From positions 186,001 to 250,000 of the forward strand of contig CAVQUV010000021.1 of NCBI GenBank assembly GCA_963716855.1: a DNA stretch of 64,000 bases, written 5' to 3'. This document shows, piece after piece, positions 51,286 through 60,028 of this stretch. Within the stretch, counting starts at the first letter, position 1, and the number at the start of each line of letters is the position of its first letter. This DNA is from JAGVSZ01 sp963716855 (lineage in GTDB: Bacteria > Pseudomonadota > Gammaproteobacteria > Burkholderiales > SG8-39). Both the position numbers and the translations under genes were made by a program. The notes beneath the pieces are model-generated. The model worked only from the letters and a program-made list of their open reading frames with translations. It was not told the origin of the DNA and did no database searches.

Positions 51286-52104
51286 ATGAAAGACCAAGGC
51301 TACGAGCACGCTCATTCCTCGCCGATCAAGACCCCGCAGCAGCTTGCCGTGGTGGTGGTGCTGGCGTTCGTGATCCCGGTCATCGGGTTCATCCTCCTCG
51401 CAGGTTTCGTGATCTCCGGCTATCGCAGCGCGGCGTCGAAGTCCGAGGCGCCCGACGTGGTCGCGCGACGCATCCAGCCGGTCGCACGCGTCGAGTTCGC
51501 GGACGCGGCAGCCGGCCCGCGCGCCGCGAAGGGCGGCGAGGAGGTCTACAAGGCCGTGTGCTCGGCGTGTCACGGGACCGGCGCCGCAGGTGCGTGGAAG
51601 TTCGGCGACAAGGCCGCTTGGGCCCCGCACATCAAGCAAGGTCTCGACGCGCTCGCCAAGAGCGCGATCAACGGCATCCGCGCGATGCCTCCGCGCGGCG
51701 GCAATCCGGACCTCTCCGATCTCGAGGTCACGCGCGCCGTCGTTTACATAGCCAATGCTGCGGGCGCCAACTTCAAGGAACCGGCGGCGCCCGCCGCGCA
51801 GCCCGCGGCATCGGCCGACCGCACCGGCGAGCAGATCGTGCAGGCGGGCTGCAGCAATTGCCACCTCACGGGAGAAGGTGGCGCACCGAAGATCGGCGAC
51901 CGCGCCGCGTGGTCGAAGCGGATCTCGGCTGGAATCGACAAGGTCACTGCGAGCGCGATCAGGGGGCACGGCGGAATGCCGGCGCGCGGCGGGTTCGCCG
52001 ACCTGACCGATCCCGAGATGAAGAAGGCGATCCTCTACATGTTCGACGCGGGGGGCGGCAAGCTCGTGCCGGGGGCGGCACCCGCCGCAGCCGCAGCGAA
52101 GTAA
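51286..52104 (+). CDS. Membrane-anchored diheme cytochrome c (c5-like)
   Basis: The 272-residue protein has one N-terminal membrane helix (about 21-45) and two cytochrome c domains of the short c5 type. The first has CSACHGTG with axial Met in IRAMPPRGG; the second has CSNCHLTG with Met in HGGMPARGG. The linker is Ala/Pro-rich. It should pass electrons in the periplasm, perhaps to a terminal oxidase. Such proteins are common in Betaproteobacteria near tRNA or oxidase genes. It has its own promoter and terminator, so it is a single-gene transcript. Confidence 0.93.
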   Translation: MKDQGYEHAHSSPIKTPQQLAVVVVLAFVIPVIGFILLAGFVISGYRSAASKSEAPDVVARRIQPVARVEFADAAAGPRAAKGGEEVYKAVCSACHGTGAAGAWKFGDKAAWAPHIKQGLDALAKSAINGIRAMPPRGGNPDLSDLEVTRAVVYIANAAGANFKEPAAPAAQPAASADRTGEQIVQAGCSNCHLTGEGGAPKIGDRAAWSKRISAGIDKVTASAIRGHGGMPARGGFADLTDPEMKKAILYMFDAGGGKLVPGAAPAAAAAK

Positions 52105-52124
52105 CCGGCAGCGCGCGCGGAAAA

Positions 52125-52149
52125 GGGCGGCCCAGGCCGCCCTTTTTTT
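52125..52149 (+). terminator. Rho-independent terminator after the cytochrome c gene
   Basis: GGGCGGCC / GGCCGCCC with a two-base loop is followed by seven T residues and preceded by AAAA. It lies 20 bases after the cytochrome stop. Confidence 0.93.
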
Positions 52150-52283
52150 GTTGCACGCGTGGCCCGGTCCGGCGAGTTGACACTGCCGGGGAACGATGCA
52201 ATCCTGCGCCGCGATCCGCCCGCGAGAAGAATGAAAGCCGTCACGGCTGCCGCGCGCGGGCGCCCCATCGAAGGAGGATCCAG

Positions 52284-53252
52284 ATGCTTCGCCGTACCGT
52301 CCTGCGGCTCGCCGCCGCCCTCGTCGCTTTCGCGCTCGCCCCGGCCGCACTCGCGCAGTATCCGAACCGTCCGATCACGCTCATCGTGCCGTGGGGCGCG
52401 GGCGGCGGCACCGACGCCACCGCGCGCATCCTCGCAGCCATGATGGAGAAGGAGCTGAAGCAGCCGATCAACGTCGTCAACCGCACCGGCGGCAGCGGTG
52501 TGGTCGGTCACTCGGCCATCGCAGAGGGCACGGCCGACGGCTACACGATCGGCCTCATCACCGTCGAGATCGGGATGATGCACTGGCAGGGGCTCACCAA
52601 GCTCACCGGGGCGTCGTACACGCCGCTCGGCCTGGTAAACGCCGACCCGGCGGGCCTGCAGGTGCGCGCGGACTCGCCGTACAAGACCGCGAAGGAACTG
52701 CTCGACGCGATCAAGGCGAACCCGGGCAAGTTCAAGGCCTCCGGCACGGGGCAGGGCGGGATCTGGCACCTCTCGATCGCGGGCATGCTCAAGAGCCTCA
52801 ACGTCGATCCCGCGACCGTCCCCTGGGTTCCGTCGAACGGGGCGGCGCCCGGGCTGCAGGATCTCGTCGCCGGCGGCGTGGAGGTCGTGCCGTGCTCGAT
52901 CCCGGAGGCGCGCGCGCTCATCGATGCGGGCAAGGTGAAGAGCCTCGCGATCATGGACGCGGATCCGCCGGCGCTCTACCCGAACGTGCCGCCGCTCAAG
53001 AAGGCGCTCGGTACCGACTGGACGATGGCCGCATGGCGCGGCATGGCGGCGCCGAAGGGAATCCCGAAGGACGTCGAGGCGAAGCTCGTCGACGCCGTGA
53101 AGAAAGCCTACGACAGCGCCGACTACAAGAAATTCATGGCGGACCGCGGCTTCGGCGTCATCTACATGCCGCCGGCGGAGTTCGCGAAGTTCATGGAGAA
53201 GTCGTCGAGCGACCTCGGCGCGACGATGAAGGCGGTCGGAATCGTCAAGTGA
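52284..53252 (+). CDS. tctC: Tripartite tricarboxylate transporter substrate-binding protein (Bug/TctC)
   Basis: This periplasmic receptor hands a carboxylate to the TctAB membrane pair. The 322-residue protein has a signal peptide (about 1-24, ending ALAQ), the Bug opening YPNRPITLIVPWGAGGGTDA, the INVVNRTGGSGVVG loop and WRGMAAPKGIPKDV. The start at 52284 has AAGGAGG nine bases before it. It is followed by tctB and tctA in order, so the transporter is complete. The ligand is not readable from sequence. Confidence 0.93.
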   Translation: MLRRTVLRLAAALVAFALAPAALAQYPNRPITLIVPWGAGGGTDATARILAAMMEKELKQPINVVNRTGGSGVVGHSAIAEGTADGYTIGLITVEIGMMHWQGLTKLTGASYTPLGLVNADPAGLQVRADSPYKTAKELLDAIKANPGKFKASGTGQGGIWHLSIAGMLKSLNVDPATVPWVPSNGAAPGLQDLVAGGVEVVPCSIPEARALIDAGKVKSLAIMDADPPALYPNVPPLKKALGTDWTMAAWRGMAAPKGIPKDVEAKLVDAVKKAYDSADYKKFMADRGFGVIYMPPAEFAKFMEKSSSDLGATMKAVGIVK

Positions 53253-53269
53253 CCGCGCGCGAGCGCGGT
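53252..53269 (+). other. Stem-loop after tctC
   Basis: ACCGCGC / GCGCGGT with loop GCGA begins at the tctC stop codon. Without a T-run it is more likely an attenuator or 3'-end protector that sets a high receptor-to-permease ratio than a full terminator. Confidence 0.4.
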
Positions 53270-53335
53270 CATCCCGGCACACGCCGGGATCCAGTCGAGT
53301 GATCGAGCTGGATACCTGCATGCGCGGGAACGACG
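53268..53335. repeat. Dispersed palindromic (REP-like) repeat between tctC and tctB
   Basis: This starts GTCATCCCGGCACACGCCGG, continues with GATCCAGTC and ends GCGCGGGAACGACG. It has paired CCCGGC/GCCGGG arms and translates on the minus strand to LDWIPACAGMT, the well-known string from intergenic repeats. It resembles the copy before lptE. Confidence 0.6.
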
Positions 53336-53342
53336 TGCACGC

Positions 53343-53810
53343 ATGAGGATCAACGACGCCGTCGCCGGCGTTGCGCTGATCGCGCTGGCGGTCGCGATTC
53401 TCGTCCACATCCAGGGCTACCCGATGATGCCGGGCCAGAAGTACGGCCCGGCGCTGTTTCCCGGACTGATCGCGGTTGGCTTCATCGTCACCGGCGGCCT
53501 GCTCGTCCTGCGCGGCGTAAAGGCGGGTTTTCCGCTTCTCGCGCCCGGTGAGTGGATGCGCGAGCGGGGGCTCGTCACCAACTTCCTCGCAGTGTGCGCG
53601 GCACTCGTGTTCTACGCCCTCGCGGTGGATCCGCTCGGGTTCATCCCCACCGGGGTCATTCTCCTCGTCGCGCTGTTTCTCAAGTTCGGCGTGCGCCCGC
53701 TGGGAGCGGTCGTGACGGCCGTCGCGACGACGCTCATCATGCATTGGCTCTTCTACAAATTGCTCAAGGTACCCCTGCCGTGGGGCGTCCTCGAGCGGTT
53801 CGCCTGGTAG
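53343..53810 (+). CDS. tctB: Tripartite tricarboxylate transporter TctB
   Basis: TctB is the small membrane subunit of the transporter. The 155-residue protein has four hydrophobic helices (about 7-25, 37-55, 78-98 and 104-140) and the family pattern GPALFPGLIAVGFIVTGGLLVL. It starts 90 bases after tctC, across a stem-loop and a dispersed repeat, and stops nine bases before tctA. Confidence 0.88.
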   Translation: MRINDAVAGVALIALAVAILVHIQGYPMMPGQKYGPALFPGLIAVGFIVTGGLLVLRGVKAGFPLLAPGEWMRERGLVTNFLAVCAALVFYALAVDPLGFIPTGVILLVALFLKFGVRPLGAVVTAVATTLIMHWLFYKLLKVPLPWGVLERFAW

Positions 53811-53819
53811 CCGCGAGAC

Positions 53820-55361
53820 ATGGAGCACATCGCCACCGCCTTCGGCCTGGTCTTCGAGCCCTACACGCTCGGCGTCATCTTCGCCGCCAGCCTCTTCGGG
53901 CTGTTCGTCGGCGCCGTGCCGGGGCTCACCGCCACGATGGCCACCGCGCTGCTCGTGCCGGTGACGTTCTTCATGCCGCCGGTGCCGGCGATCGCGTCGA
54001 TCGTCACCGCGACGGCGATGGCGATCTTCTCCGGCGACATCCCCGGCGCGCTGATCCGCATCCCCGGGACGCCGGCGTCGGCTGCGTACACCGACGAGTC
54101 GTACATGATGACCAAGAAGGGCCTCGCCGAAACGGTGCTCGGTGCGGACCTCGTGTTCTCCGTGATCGGCGGTATTTTCGGCACGATCGTGCTCGTCGCG
54201 GCCGCGCCGTCGCTCGCCGAGGTGGCGCTCAAATTCAGCTCGTTCGAGTACTTCTGGCTGGTGCTGCTCGGCCTGACGTGTGCGGTAATCATCACGATCG
54301 GCGACACGCTGAAGGGCATCGTTTCGCTTCTTTTCGGGCTGCTGATCTCCTCGATCGGGCTCGATAACCCGGCCGGCCACCCGCGCTTCACGTTCGGCTC
54401 GATCGAGCTGCTCGGCTCGGTCGGCCTGATCCCGATGATGATCGGGATGTTCGCGGTGTCGGAGATCCTGCGCTTCTCCGTGTCGCTGCACGAGACCACG
54501 GAAGTGTTTCGCAAACAGATCGGCAACGTCTTCCGCGGGATGTGGGGCCTGTGCTTGAAGTATCCGTGGTCTATCGTGCGCGGCAGCGTGCTCGGCACCG
54601 CGATCGGCGCGCTGCCAGGTGCCGGCGCGGATATCGCCGCATGGATGTCGTATGCGATGTCGAAGCGCTTTTCCAAGACCCCCGAGAAGTTCGGTACGGG
54701 CCACGTCGAAGGCATCGTCGAAGCCGGTGCGGCCAATAACAGTGCGCTCGCAGGCGCGTGGATCCCGGCGCTGGTCTTCGGGATCCCCGGCGACTCGATC
54801 ACTGCAATCGTGATCGGCGTCCTATACATCAAGGGAATGAATCCGGGCCCGACGATCTTCATCAATAACCCGGAGAACATCTACGCCGTGTTCATCGTCT
54901 TCTTCATGGCGAACCTGCTGATGATCCCGCTCGGCTGGGCGGCGATCAAGGCGGCGCGGCGCATTCTCGAAGTGCCGCGCAATATCCTGATGCCGATCAT
55001 CCTGCTGTTCTGCATCGTCGGCGCGTTCGCGATCAACAACACCGTCTTCGCGGTGGCTGTGATCCTGGTGTTCGGCGTCATCGCCTACTTCATGGAAGAG
55101 AACGGCTATCCGGTCGCCCCCGCGATCCTCGGGCTCATCCTGGGCACCATGCTCGAGGAAAACTTCATCACATCGATGATCAAGTCCGACGGACGGTTCC
55201 TGGGTTTCTTCGAGCGCCCGATCGCGGCCAGCCTCGGGGTCGTGGCGATCGTCGTGTGGCTGTGGCCGCTGGCGAAGTGGGTGCTCGCCGCGGCGCCCGC
55301 GGCCGTGGCTGACCGGAACCGGCGAGCTGCGCGCCGCGGTCCTGCGGCGCGCAGGGTCTGA
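53820..55361 (+). CDS. tctA: Tripartite tricarboxylate transporter TctA
   Basis: TctA is the large permease that moves the carboxylate with a cation. The 513-residue protein has about 12 hydrophobic helices and the conserved VGAVPGLTATMATALLVP and SGDIPGALIRIPGTPASAAY segments, plus a second copy of the pattern around GSVLGTAIGALPGAGADIAA. The last 182 bases overlap, on the opposite strand, the predicted C-terminal extension of the TRAP permease gene. Confidence 0.93.
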   Translation: MEHIATAFGLVFEPYTLGVIFAASLFGLFVGAVPGLTATMATALLVPVTFFMPPVPAIASIVTATAMAIFSGDIPGALIRIPGTPASAAYTDESYMMTKKGLAETVLGADLVFSVIGGIFGTIVLVAAAPSLAEVALKFSSFEYFWLVLLGLTCAVIITIGDTLKGIVSLLFGLLISSIGLDNPAGHPRFTFGSIELLGSVGLIPMMIGMFAVSEILRFSVSLHETTEVFRKQIGNVFRGMWGLCLKYPWSIVRGSVLGTAIGALPGAGADIAAWMSYAMSKRFSKTPEKFGTGHVEGIVEAGAANNSALAGAWIPALVFGIPGDSITAIVIGVLYIKGMNPGPTIFINNPENIYAVFIVFFMANLLMIPLGWAAIKAARRILEVPRNILMPIILLFCIVGAFAINNTVFAVAVILVFGVIAYFMEENGYPVAPAILGLILGTMLEENFITSMIKSDGRFLGFFERPIAASLGVVAIVVWLWPLAKWVLAAAPAAVADRNRRAARRGPAARRV

Positions 55362-57456
55362 TAGGCATAGATCGACTCCGCCGAGGACGATCGCCGATCA
55401 CGTCGGTCACGGTGCCCGGATGAATGCAGAGCAGCGCTGCGACGATCATCACGACGCGGAGCGACATCGCGAGCGGGCGGCGCGCCCACCCTTCGGTACC
55501 GGCGCCGAGGAACCATACTCCGATCGACGCGGTGATCCCGGCCTGCACGATCTCCGGCCATGTGCCCTGCATGAGCAGCACCGGGCTGAAGAAGAACATG
55601 AAGGGCACGATGAAGGTCGCGAGCCCCATCTTCAGCGCGACCCATGAGGTCTTCCACGGGTCCGCCTGCGCCATGCCTGCCGCGGCGAACGACGCGAGCG
55701 CCACCGGCGGGGTAATCGCGGAAATCACCGCGAAGTAGAAGATGAACATGTGCGCAACGAGCGGCGGGACGCCCATCTTTATGACGCCGGGCGCAATCAC
55801 CGCTGCTGCGATCGCGTAGGCGGCGGTCGTCGGCATCCCCATGCCGAGGATCAGCGCGACCAGCGCCGCGAAGAACATCGCAATCAGCTGGTGCTGGCCG
55901 GCGAGCGTGAGCAGCATCTGCGAGAACCGTCCGCCGATCCCGGTGAGCGCGATGACGCCGACGATGATGCCGGCGCACGCGCAGACCGCGACGAGCTGGG
56001 TGCAATCCTTTGCTGCAGCAATCAAGCCGTCACCGGTGCGCTTCCAGCCGAACAGCGCGGCAAGGATCAGGATCGCAACGAGCGCGACGGCGAAGGTGCC
56101 CAGTTCGCCGAGCCCCGCCGCAGCCGTTCCCGCGAGCGTCGCGGGCACGAAGTAGAACAGCGCGCCCAGCGCGACGATCGACACGACGCGCATGAGCAGC
56201 CGCTGGCTGACCTGAAGGGCGCCGTACCGGACGGCGCCTACATCATCGAGGTTGAAGTCGCCGAGCCGGAACGCGATCAGCCCCGCAATCATCGCCGTGC
56301 CAATCCCGAGCGCGCCGGCGCGGAACGGCGAGTATCCGCTGACCAGCGCCCAGACCAGGACGACAATCGGAGCGAACAGGTACAAGAGCGTAATCATCTT
56401 GCCGAGCGACGGCAGCTCGTGACGCGAGACGCCGCGCAGGCCGAGGCGGATCGCATGCAGGTCGACGTGGACCCAACATGCGACATAGAACAGGAACGCC
56501 GGCATGATGGCCGCGAACGCGATCTCGCCGTACGGAATGCCGGTGATCTCGGCCATCAGGAACGCACCCGCGCCCATGACCGGTGGCGTGATCTGGCCGC
56601 CGGTGGAGGAGGTCGCCTCGATCGCTGCCGCGGTCTCCTTGTCGTAGCCGACCTTGCGCATCATCGGGATCGTCACCATCCCCGAAGCGACGACGTTCGC
56701 GACCGCGGACCCGGAGATCGTGCCGACCAGCACGCCGGATGCCACCGCCGCCTTCGCCGGCCCGCCGCGTGCCCAGCCGAAGATCGCGTTGCAGAGGTCG
56801 TTGATGTAATCGCCGACCTTTGAGACGGTGAGAAACGCGGCGAACGTGACGAACAGGATGATGTAGGTGGACGACACCTGCGTCGTCACCCCGAAGATCC
56901 CGTACTCGCTGTAGATGTAGGTGAAGAAGCGGTCAACGCCGAACCCTTTGTGCTCGAGCACACCGGGCATCCACTGCCCCACGAAGGCGTAGACGATGAA
57001 GACGGCGGCGATGATCGGCAGCGCGAGCCCGGCGGTCCGGCGCGCGAACTCGAGCACGATCAGCGTGCCGACGACGCCGCTCACGACGTCGCCGGTGGTG
57101 AACTGCGCCCCGGCGCGGAAGAGCAATCCGTCGAGCTCGATCGCGACGTAGACCGCGCACGCGATCGAGGCGATCACCAGGATCCAGTCGTACCACGGCA
57201 CGCCGGTCGCGCGGATGCGGTGCGCGGCCGAGTAGAGCATGAAGCCGATCGCCGCGCCCCAGCCCACGTGGATCGCGCGGAAGAGCAGCGGTTCCAGCGG
57301 GTAGAAGTTGAGGACGATCATGTGGAAGACCGTGAAGCCGATCGCGAGCGCCGCGAGCAGCCAGGCCTCCCACTTCCGCAGGCTGCGCTTGTTGCCGCCG
57401 TACTCCTCCTCCGGGACCGGCGGCGGCGCGACTTCGTGCTTGGGTGCAGCGGTCAT
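55180..57456 (-). CDS. TRAP transporter permease, fused small and large subunits (DctQM-type)
   Basis: The 758-residue protein has an N-terminal four-helix DctQ-like part and a C-terminal DctM-like part. The latter has VLVGTISGSAVANVVASGMVTIPMM, EATSSTGGQITPPVMGAGAFLM, GMGMPTTAAYAIAAAV and AVISAITPPVALASFAAAGMA. It works with a TAXI-type receptor, encoded just upstream on the same strand. The family normally ends soon after LLCIHPGTVTDVIG. Here some 65 further Arg/Pro-rich codons run into tctA in antisense, so the real stop was probably lost by an indel near 55385. The ATG at 57456 follows GGGAGGAGGAG. Confidence 0.92.
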   Translation of the reverse strand: MTAAPKHEVAPPPVPEEEYGGNKRSLRKWEAWLLAALAIGFTVFHMIVLNFYPLEPLLFRAIHVGWGAAIGFMLYSAAHRIRATGVPWYDWILVIASIACAVYVAIELDGLLFRAGAQFTTGDVVSGVVGTLIVLEFARRTAGLALPIIAAVFIVYAFVGQWMPGVLEHKGFGVDRFFTYIYSEYGIFGVTTQVSSTYIILFVTFAAFLTVSKVGDYINDLCNAIFGWARGGPAKAAVASGVLVGTISGSAVANVVASGMVTIPMMRKVGYDKETAAAIEATSSTGGQITPPVMGAGAFLMAEITGIPYGEIAFAAIMPAFLFYVACWVHVDLHAIRLGLRGVSRHELPSLGKMITLLYLFAPIVVLVWALVSGYSPFRAGALGIGTAMIAGLIAFRLGDFNLDDVGAVRYGALQVSQRLLMRVVSIVALGALFYFVPATLAGTAAAGLGELGTFAVALVAILILAALFGWKRTGDGLIAAAKDCTQLVAVCACAGIIVGVIALTGIGGRFSQMLLTLAGQHQLIAMFFAALVALILGMGMPTTAAYAIAAAVIAPGVIKMGVPPLVAHMFIFYFAVISAITPPVALASFAAAGMAQADPWKTSWVALKMGLATFIVPFMFFFSPVLLMQGTWPEIVQAGITASIGVWFLGAGTEGWARRPLAMSLRVVMIVAALLCIHPGTVTDVIGDRPRRSRSMPIRPCAPQDRGAQLAGSGQPRPRAPRRAPTSPAATATRRSPRPRGWPRSGARRNPGTVRRT

Positions 57457-57485
57457 CGGTCTTCTCCTCCTCCCAGAGAAAGCAA

Positions 57486-57516
57486 AGCCGCGCTCGAGTC
57501 GGGCCCGAGCGCGGCT
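57486..57516. other. Intercistronic hairpin between the TAXI receptor and TRAP permease genes
   Basis: A perfect 11-bp stem AGCCGCGCTCG / CGAGCGCGGCT with a nine-base loop fills the gap between the two minus-strand genes. It has no T-run. It probably reduces readthrough or stabilises the receptor message, matching the higher need for receptor than permease. Confidence 0.6.
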
Positions 57517-57549
57517 GCCGAATGCGTTCCGAGCGTGCGGCTGGAACCT

Positions 57550-58533
57550 CTACGGCAAGAGGTTCTTCGGCAGGTTGATGCCCTTCTCTTTGTAGTACCG
57601 CACCGCGCCCGGGTGGAACGGCAGGAACGTGTTCCGGTTCCAGTTCTCGGTCAGCGTCTCCTTGCCCGCCGCGTGCCCCTTCACCAGCGCCGCGTTGTTC
57701 TCGAGCACAGCCTTGGTGACCGCGTACGCGAGATCGTCGGGCACGTCCTTGTGCGCGATCGAGAAGTTGTAGACGCCGACGGTCTTGTGGTCGGCCGTTT
57801 GCTGCTTGTAGGTGCCTTTCGGGATCACCGAGTCAGAGAGCTCGGGCAGGGCTTTCTTCAGCTTGGCGATTTCCTCGTCGGTGTAGGTGAAGAACGTCAC
57901 CTTATTGGTGGTCTCCAGCTCCGAGTACACCGCGATCGGGACTCCCGCGCAGAACGGGAACGCGTCGATCAGCCCGTCCTGAAGGTTCGCTCCCATGTCC
58001 GAAGCCTGGCCGTTGCGAATCGTCGCCTTGATGCCGAGCGCCTCGAACATCAGCGGGAAGTAAGTGCCACACGTTCCGGCGCGCGGACCGACGCCGGCGC
58101 GCTTGCCCGCGAGGTCCTTGACGCTCTTGATGCCCGACTTCTCAAGCGCGACGAAATGGAACGGCGTGTCGTACATCGGGAACAGCGCGCGGATGTTGCG
58201 GTACTGCTTGCCCTTGGTCCAGTCGCCCTTGCCTTCCCAGGCCTGCAGCCCCACGCCCATGGTCGTCATGCCGAAGTCGACCTGCCTCGAGTCGGTGAGG
58301 ATGATGTTCTGGTTCGGGCCTTGCGTCTGCTGGGTGCTGATGTTGGTGCCGACCTTCTCGTTCACCAGGCTCGCCCAGACCTGGCCGTAGACGAAGTACG
58401 TCCCACCGACCGAGGCGGTGCCGAGGGTGAGGTTCTTGGGCCAGGCGGGATTCACCTGGGCGTGCGCGGCGGCTGCAAGTGCAACCGAACAAACCGCGGC
58501 CGCAAGAGCGCGGATCACTTGCGTGAGAGTCAT
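57550..58533 (-). CDS. TRAP transporter solute-binding protein, TAXI family
   Basis: The 327-residue protein has a signal peptide (about 1-25, ending AHAQ) and the TAXI core: LTLGTASVGGTYFVYGQVW, FGMTTMGVGLQAW, GKRAGVGPRAGTCG and the closing FHPGAVRYYKEKGI. It delivers an organic acid, possibly a dicarboxylate or amino acid, to the fused permease downstream. The ATG at 58533 follows GGAGGAAG. The region upstream (58534-58744) is the divergent promoter space shared with gshA. Confidence 0.92.
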   Translation of the reverse strand: MTLTQVIRALAAAVCSVALAAAAHAQVNPAWPKNLTLGTASVGGTYFVYGQVWASLVNEKVGTNISTQQTQGPNQNIILTDSRQVDFGMTTMGVGLQAWEGKGDWTKGKQYRNIRALFPMYDTPFHFVALEKSGIKSVKDLAGKRAGVGPRAGTCGTYFPLMFEALGIKATIRNGQASDMGANLQDGLIDAFPFCAGVPIAVYSELETTNKVTFFTYTDEEIAKLKKALPELSDSVIPKGTYKQQTADHKTVGVYNFSIAHKDVPDDLAYAVTKAVLENNAALVKGHAAGKETLTENWNRNTFLPFHPGAVRYYKEKGINLPKNLLP

Positions 58534-58744
58534 CGCTTCCTCCAGTAGGTTCAATAGAGAGTCATGATGCATGCCGGGTCTGCTGTCACGCCCTGTCCGG
58601 CTGTGCGGTGTACTGCTGTTGTTGAATGCTTATCGCACTGCAATTTAGCACCCGCCCCCCGGGCTGGCAACGTAACGGTGCGCGCCGGACGACGCGCCGT
58701 GCCCATGGGCTAGAATGGCCCGCCCCCCGAACGACACCGTCACG

Positions 58745-60028
58745 ATGATCCCGCAGCTTTCCACCGCGTCCAGCGGCGCGCTTACCGACCTGGAGCGGCG
58801 CATTCTCGACGGCAGCGCCGCAGTCGAGCGCTGGTTCCGCGGTCAGTGGCAGGAGCACACGCCGCCGTTCTACTCGTCGGTGGACCTGCGCAACTCCGGC
58901 TTCAAACTCGCGCCGGTGGACACGAACCTGTTCCCCGGCGGATTCAACAACCTGAACCCGAGCTTCCTGCCGCTGGCGGTGCAGGCCGTGATGGTCGCGA
59001 TCGAGCGACACTGTCCGGACGCAAGCAACCTGCTCCTCATCCCGGAGAGCCACACGCGCAATGCGTTCTACCTCCGGAACGTCGCGCGGCTCCGGACGAT
59101 CCTGCGGCAGGCCGGTCTCAACGTCCGCATCGGGACACTGATCCCCGAGATCAAGGCCCCCACCGAGCTCGCGGTGCCCGACGAGGCGCCGCTCCTGCTC
59201 GAACCGCTCGTGCGACACGGCGCCCGGCTGGGCCTGGCCGACTTCGATCCGTGCACGATCCTCCTCAACAACGACCTCTCGGCCGGCGTGCCGGAGGCCG
59301 TGACGGATCTGAACGAGCAGGTGCTCCTGCCGCCGCTGCACGCCGGCTGGACGGTGCGGCGCAAGTCGCGGCACTTCGCCGCATACGACGGCGTCGCGGC
59401 GGCTTTCGCGCGCGAGCTCCAGATCGACCCGTGGCTGGTGAACCCGTACTTCGCCCGTTGCGGCCAGGTGAACTTCAAGGAGCGCAGCGGCGAAGAGTGC
59501 CTCGTCTCGAACACCGAGTGGCTCCTCGGGCGGATCCGCCAGAAGTACCTCGAGTACGGGATCAAGGAGCAACCCTACGTCGTGGTGAAGGCCGATGCGG
59601 GCACCTACGGCATGGGCGTGATGACGGCGAAGAGCCCCGACGACGTGCGCGGCATGAACCGCGACGCGCGCAAGAAGATGGCGGTCGTGAAGGAAGGCCT
59701 CGAGGTGTCCGAGGTCATCCTCCAGGAGGGCGTGCACACTCACGAGACGGTGCGCGAAGCCGCGGCCGAGCCGGTGGTCTACATGGTCGACCGCTACGTG
59801 GTCGGCGGGTTCTACCGCGTGCACACCGCGCGCGGCAAGGACGAGAACCTGAACGCGCCGGGCATGCAGTTCGAGCCGATCCCGTTCGACGACTGCTGCA
59901 TCCGCCCCGACCCGGCGTCGGGGCCGGCGGCATTGGCGAACCGGCTGTACGTCTACGGCGTCGTGGCGCGCCTCGCGTCGCTCGCCGCGGCGATCGAGCT
60001 CGAAGAGACCGCGCCGGCCGGCCCGTGA
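58745..60028 (+). CDS. gshA: Glutamate--cysteine ligase (proteobacterial ATP-grasp-like type)
   Basis: This enzyme makes gamma-glutamylcysteine, the first step of glutathione synthesis. The 427-residue protein belongs to the family first seen in acidithiobacilli, distinct from E. coli GshA: YSSVDLRNSGFKLAPVDTNL, FPGGFNNLN, LLLIPESHTRN, VVVKADAGTYGMGVM and VYMVDRYVVGGFYRVH. The ATG at 58745 (MIPQLSTASS) seems the better start; an in-frame ATG at 58715 lies inside a TAGAAT that may be the -10. The stop overlaps the gshB GTG (GTGA). Confidence 0.92.
   Translation: MIPQLSTASSGALTDLERRILDGSAAVERWFRGQWQEHTPPFYSSVDLRNSGFKLAPVDTNLFPGGFNNLNPSFLPLAVQAVMVAIERHCPDASNLLLIPESHTRNAFYLRNVARLRTILRQAGLNVRIGTLIPEIKAPTELAVPDEAPLLLEPLVRHGARLGLADFDPCTILLNNDLSAGVPEAVTDLNEQVLLPPLHAGWTVRRKSRHFAAYDGVAAAFARELQIDPWLVNPYFARCGQVNFKERSGEECLVSNTEWLLGRIRQKYLEYGIKEQPYVVVKADAGTYGMGVMTAKSPDDVRGMNRDARKKMAVVKEGLEVSEVILQEGVHTHETVREAAAEPVVYMVDRYVVGGFYRVHTARGKDENLNAPGMQFEPIPFDDCCIRPDPASGPAALANRLYVYGVVARLASLAAAIELEETAPAGP

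Noticed and set aside
49064..51289. Long plus-strand open frame of 741 codons
   Set aside because: It is antisense to mmdA and to both tRNA-Arg copies. The AGVEPATFGFGNQ string it contains is the usual translation artefact of a tRNA's opposite strand.
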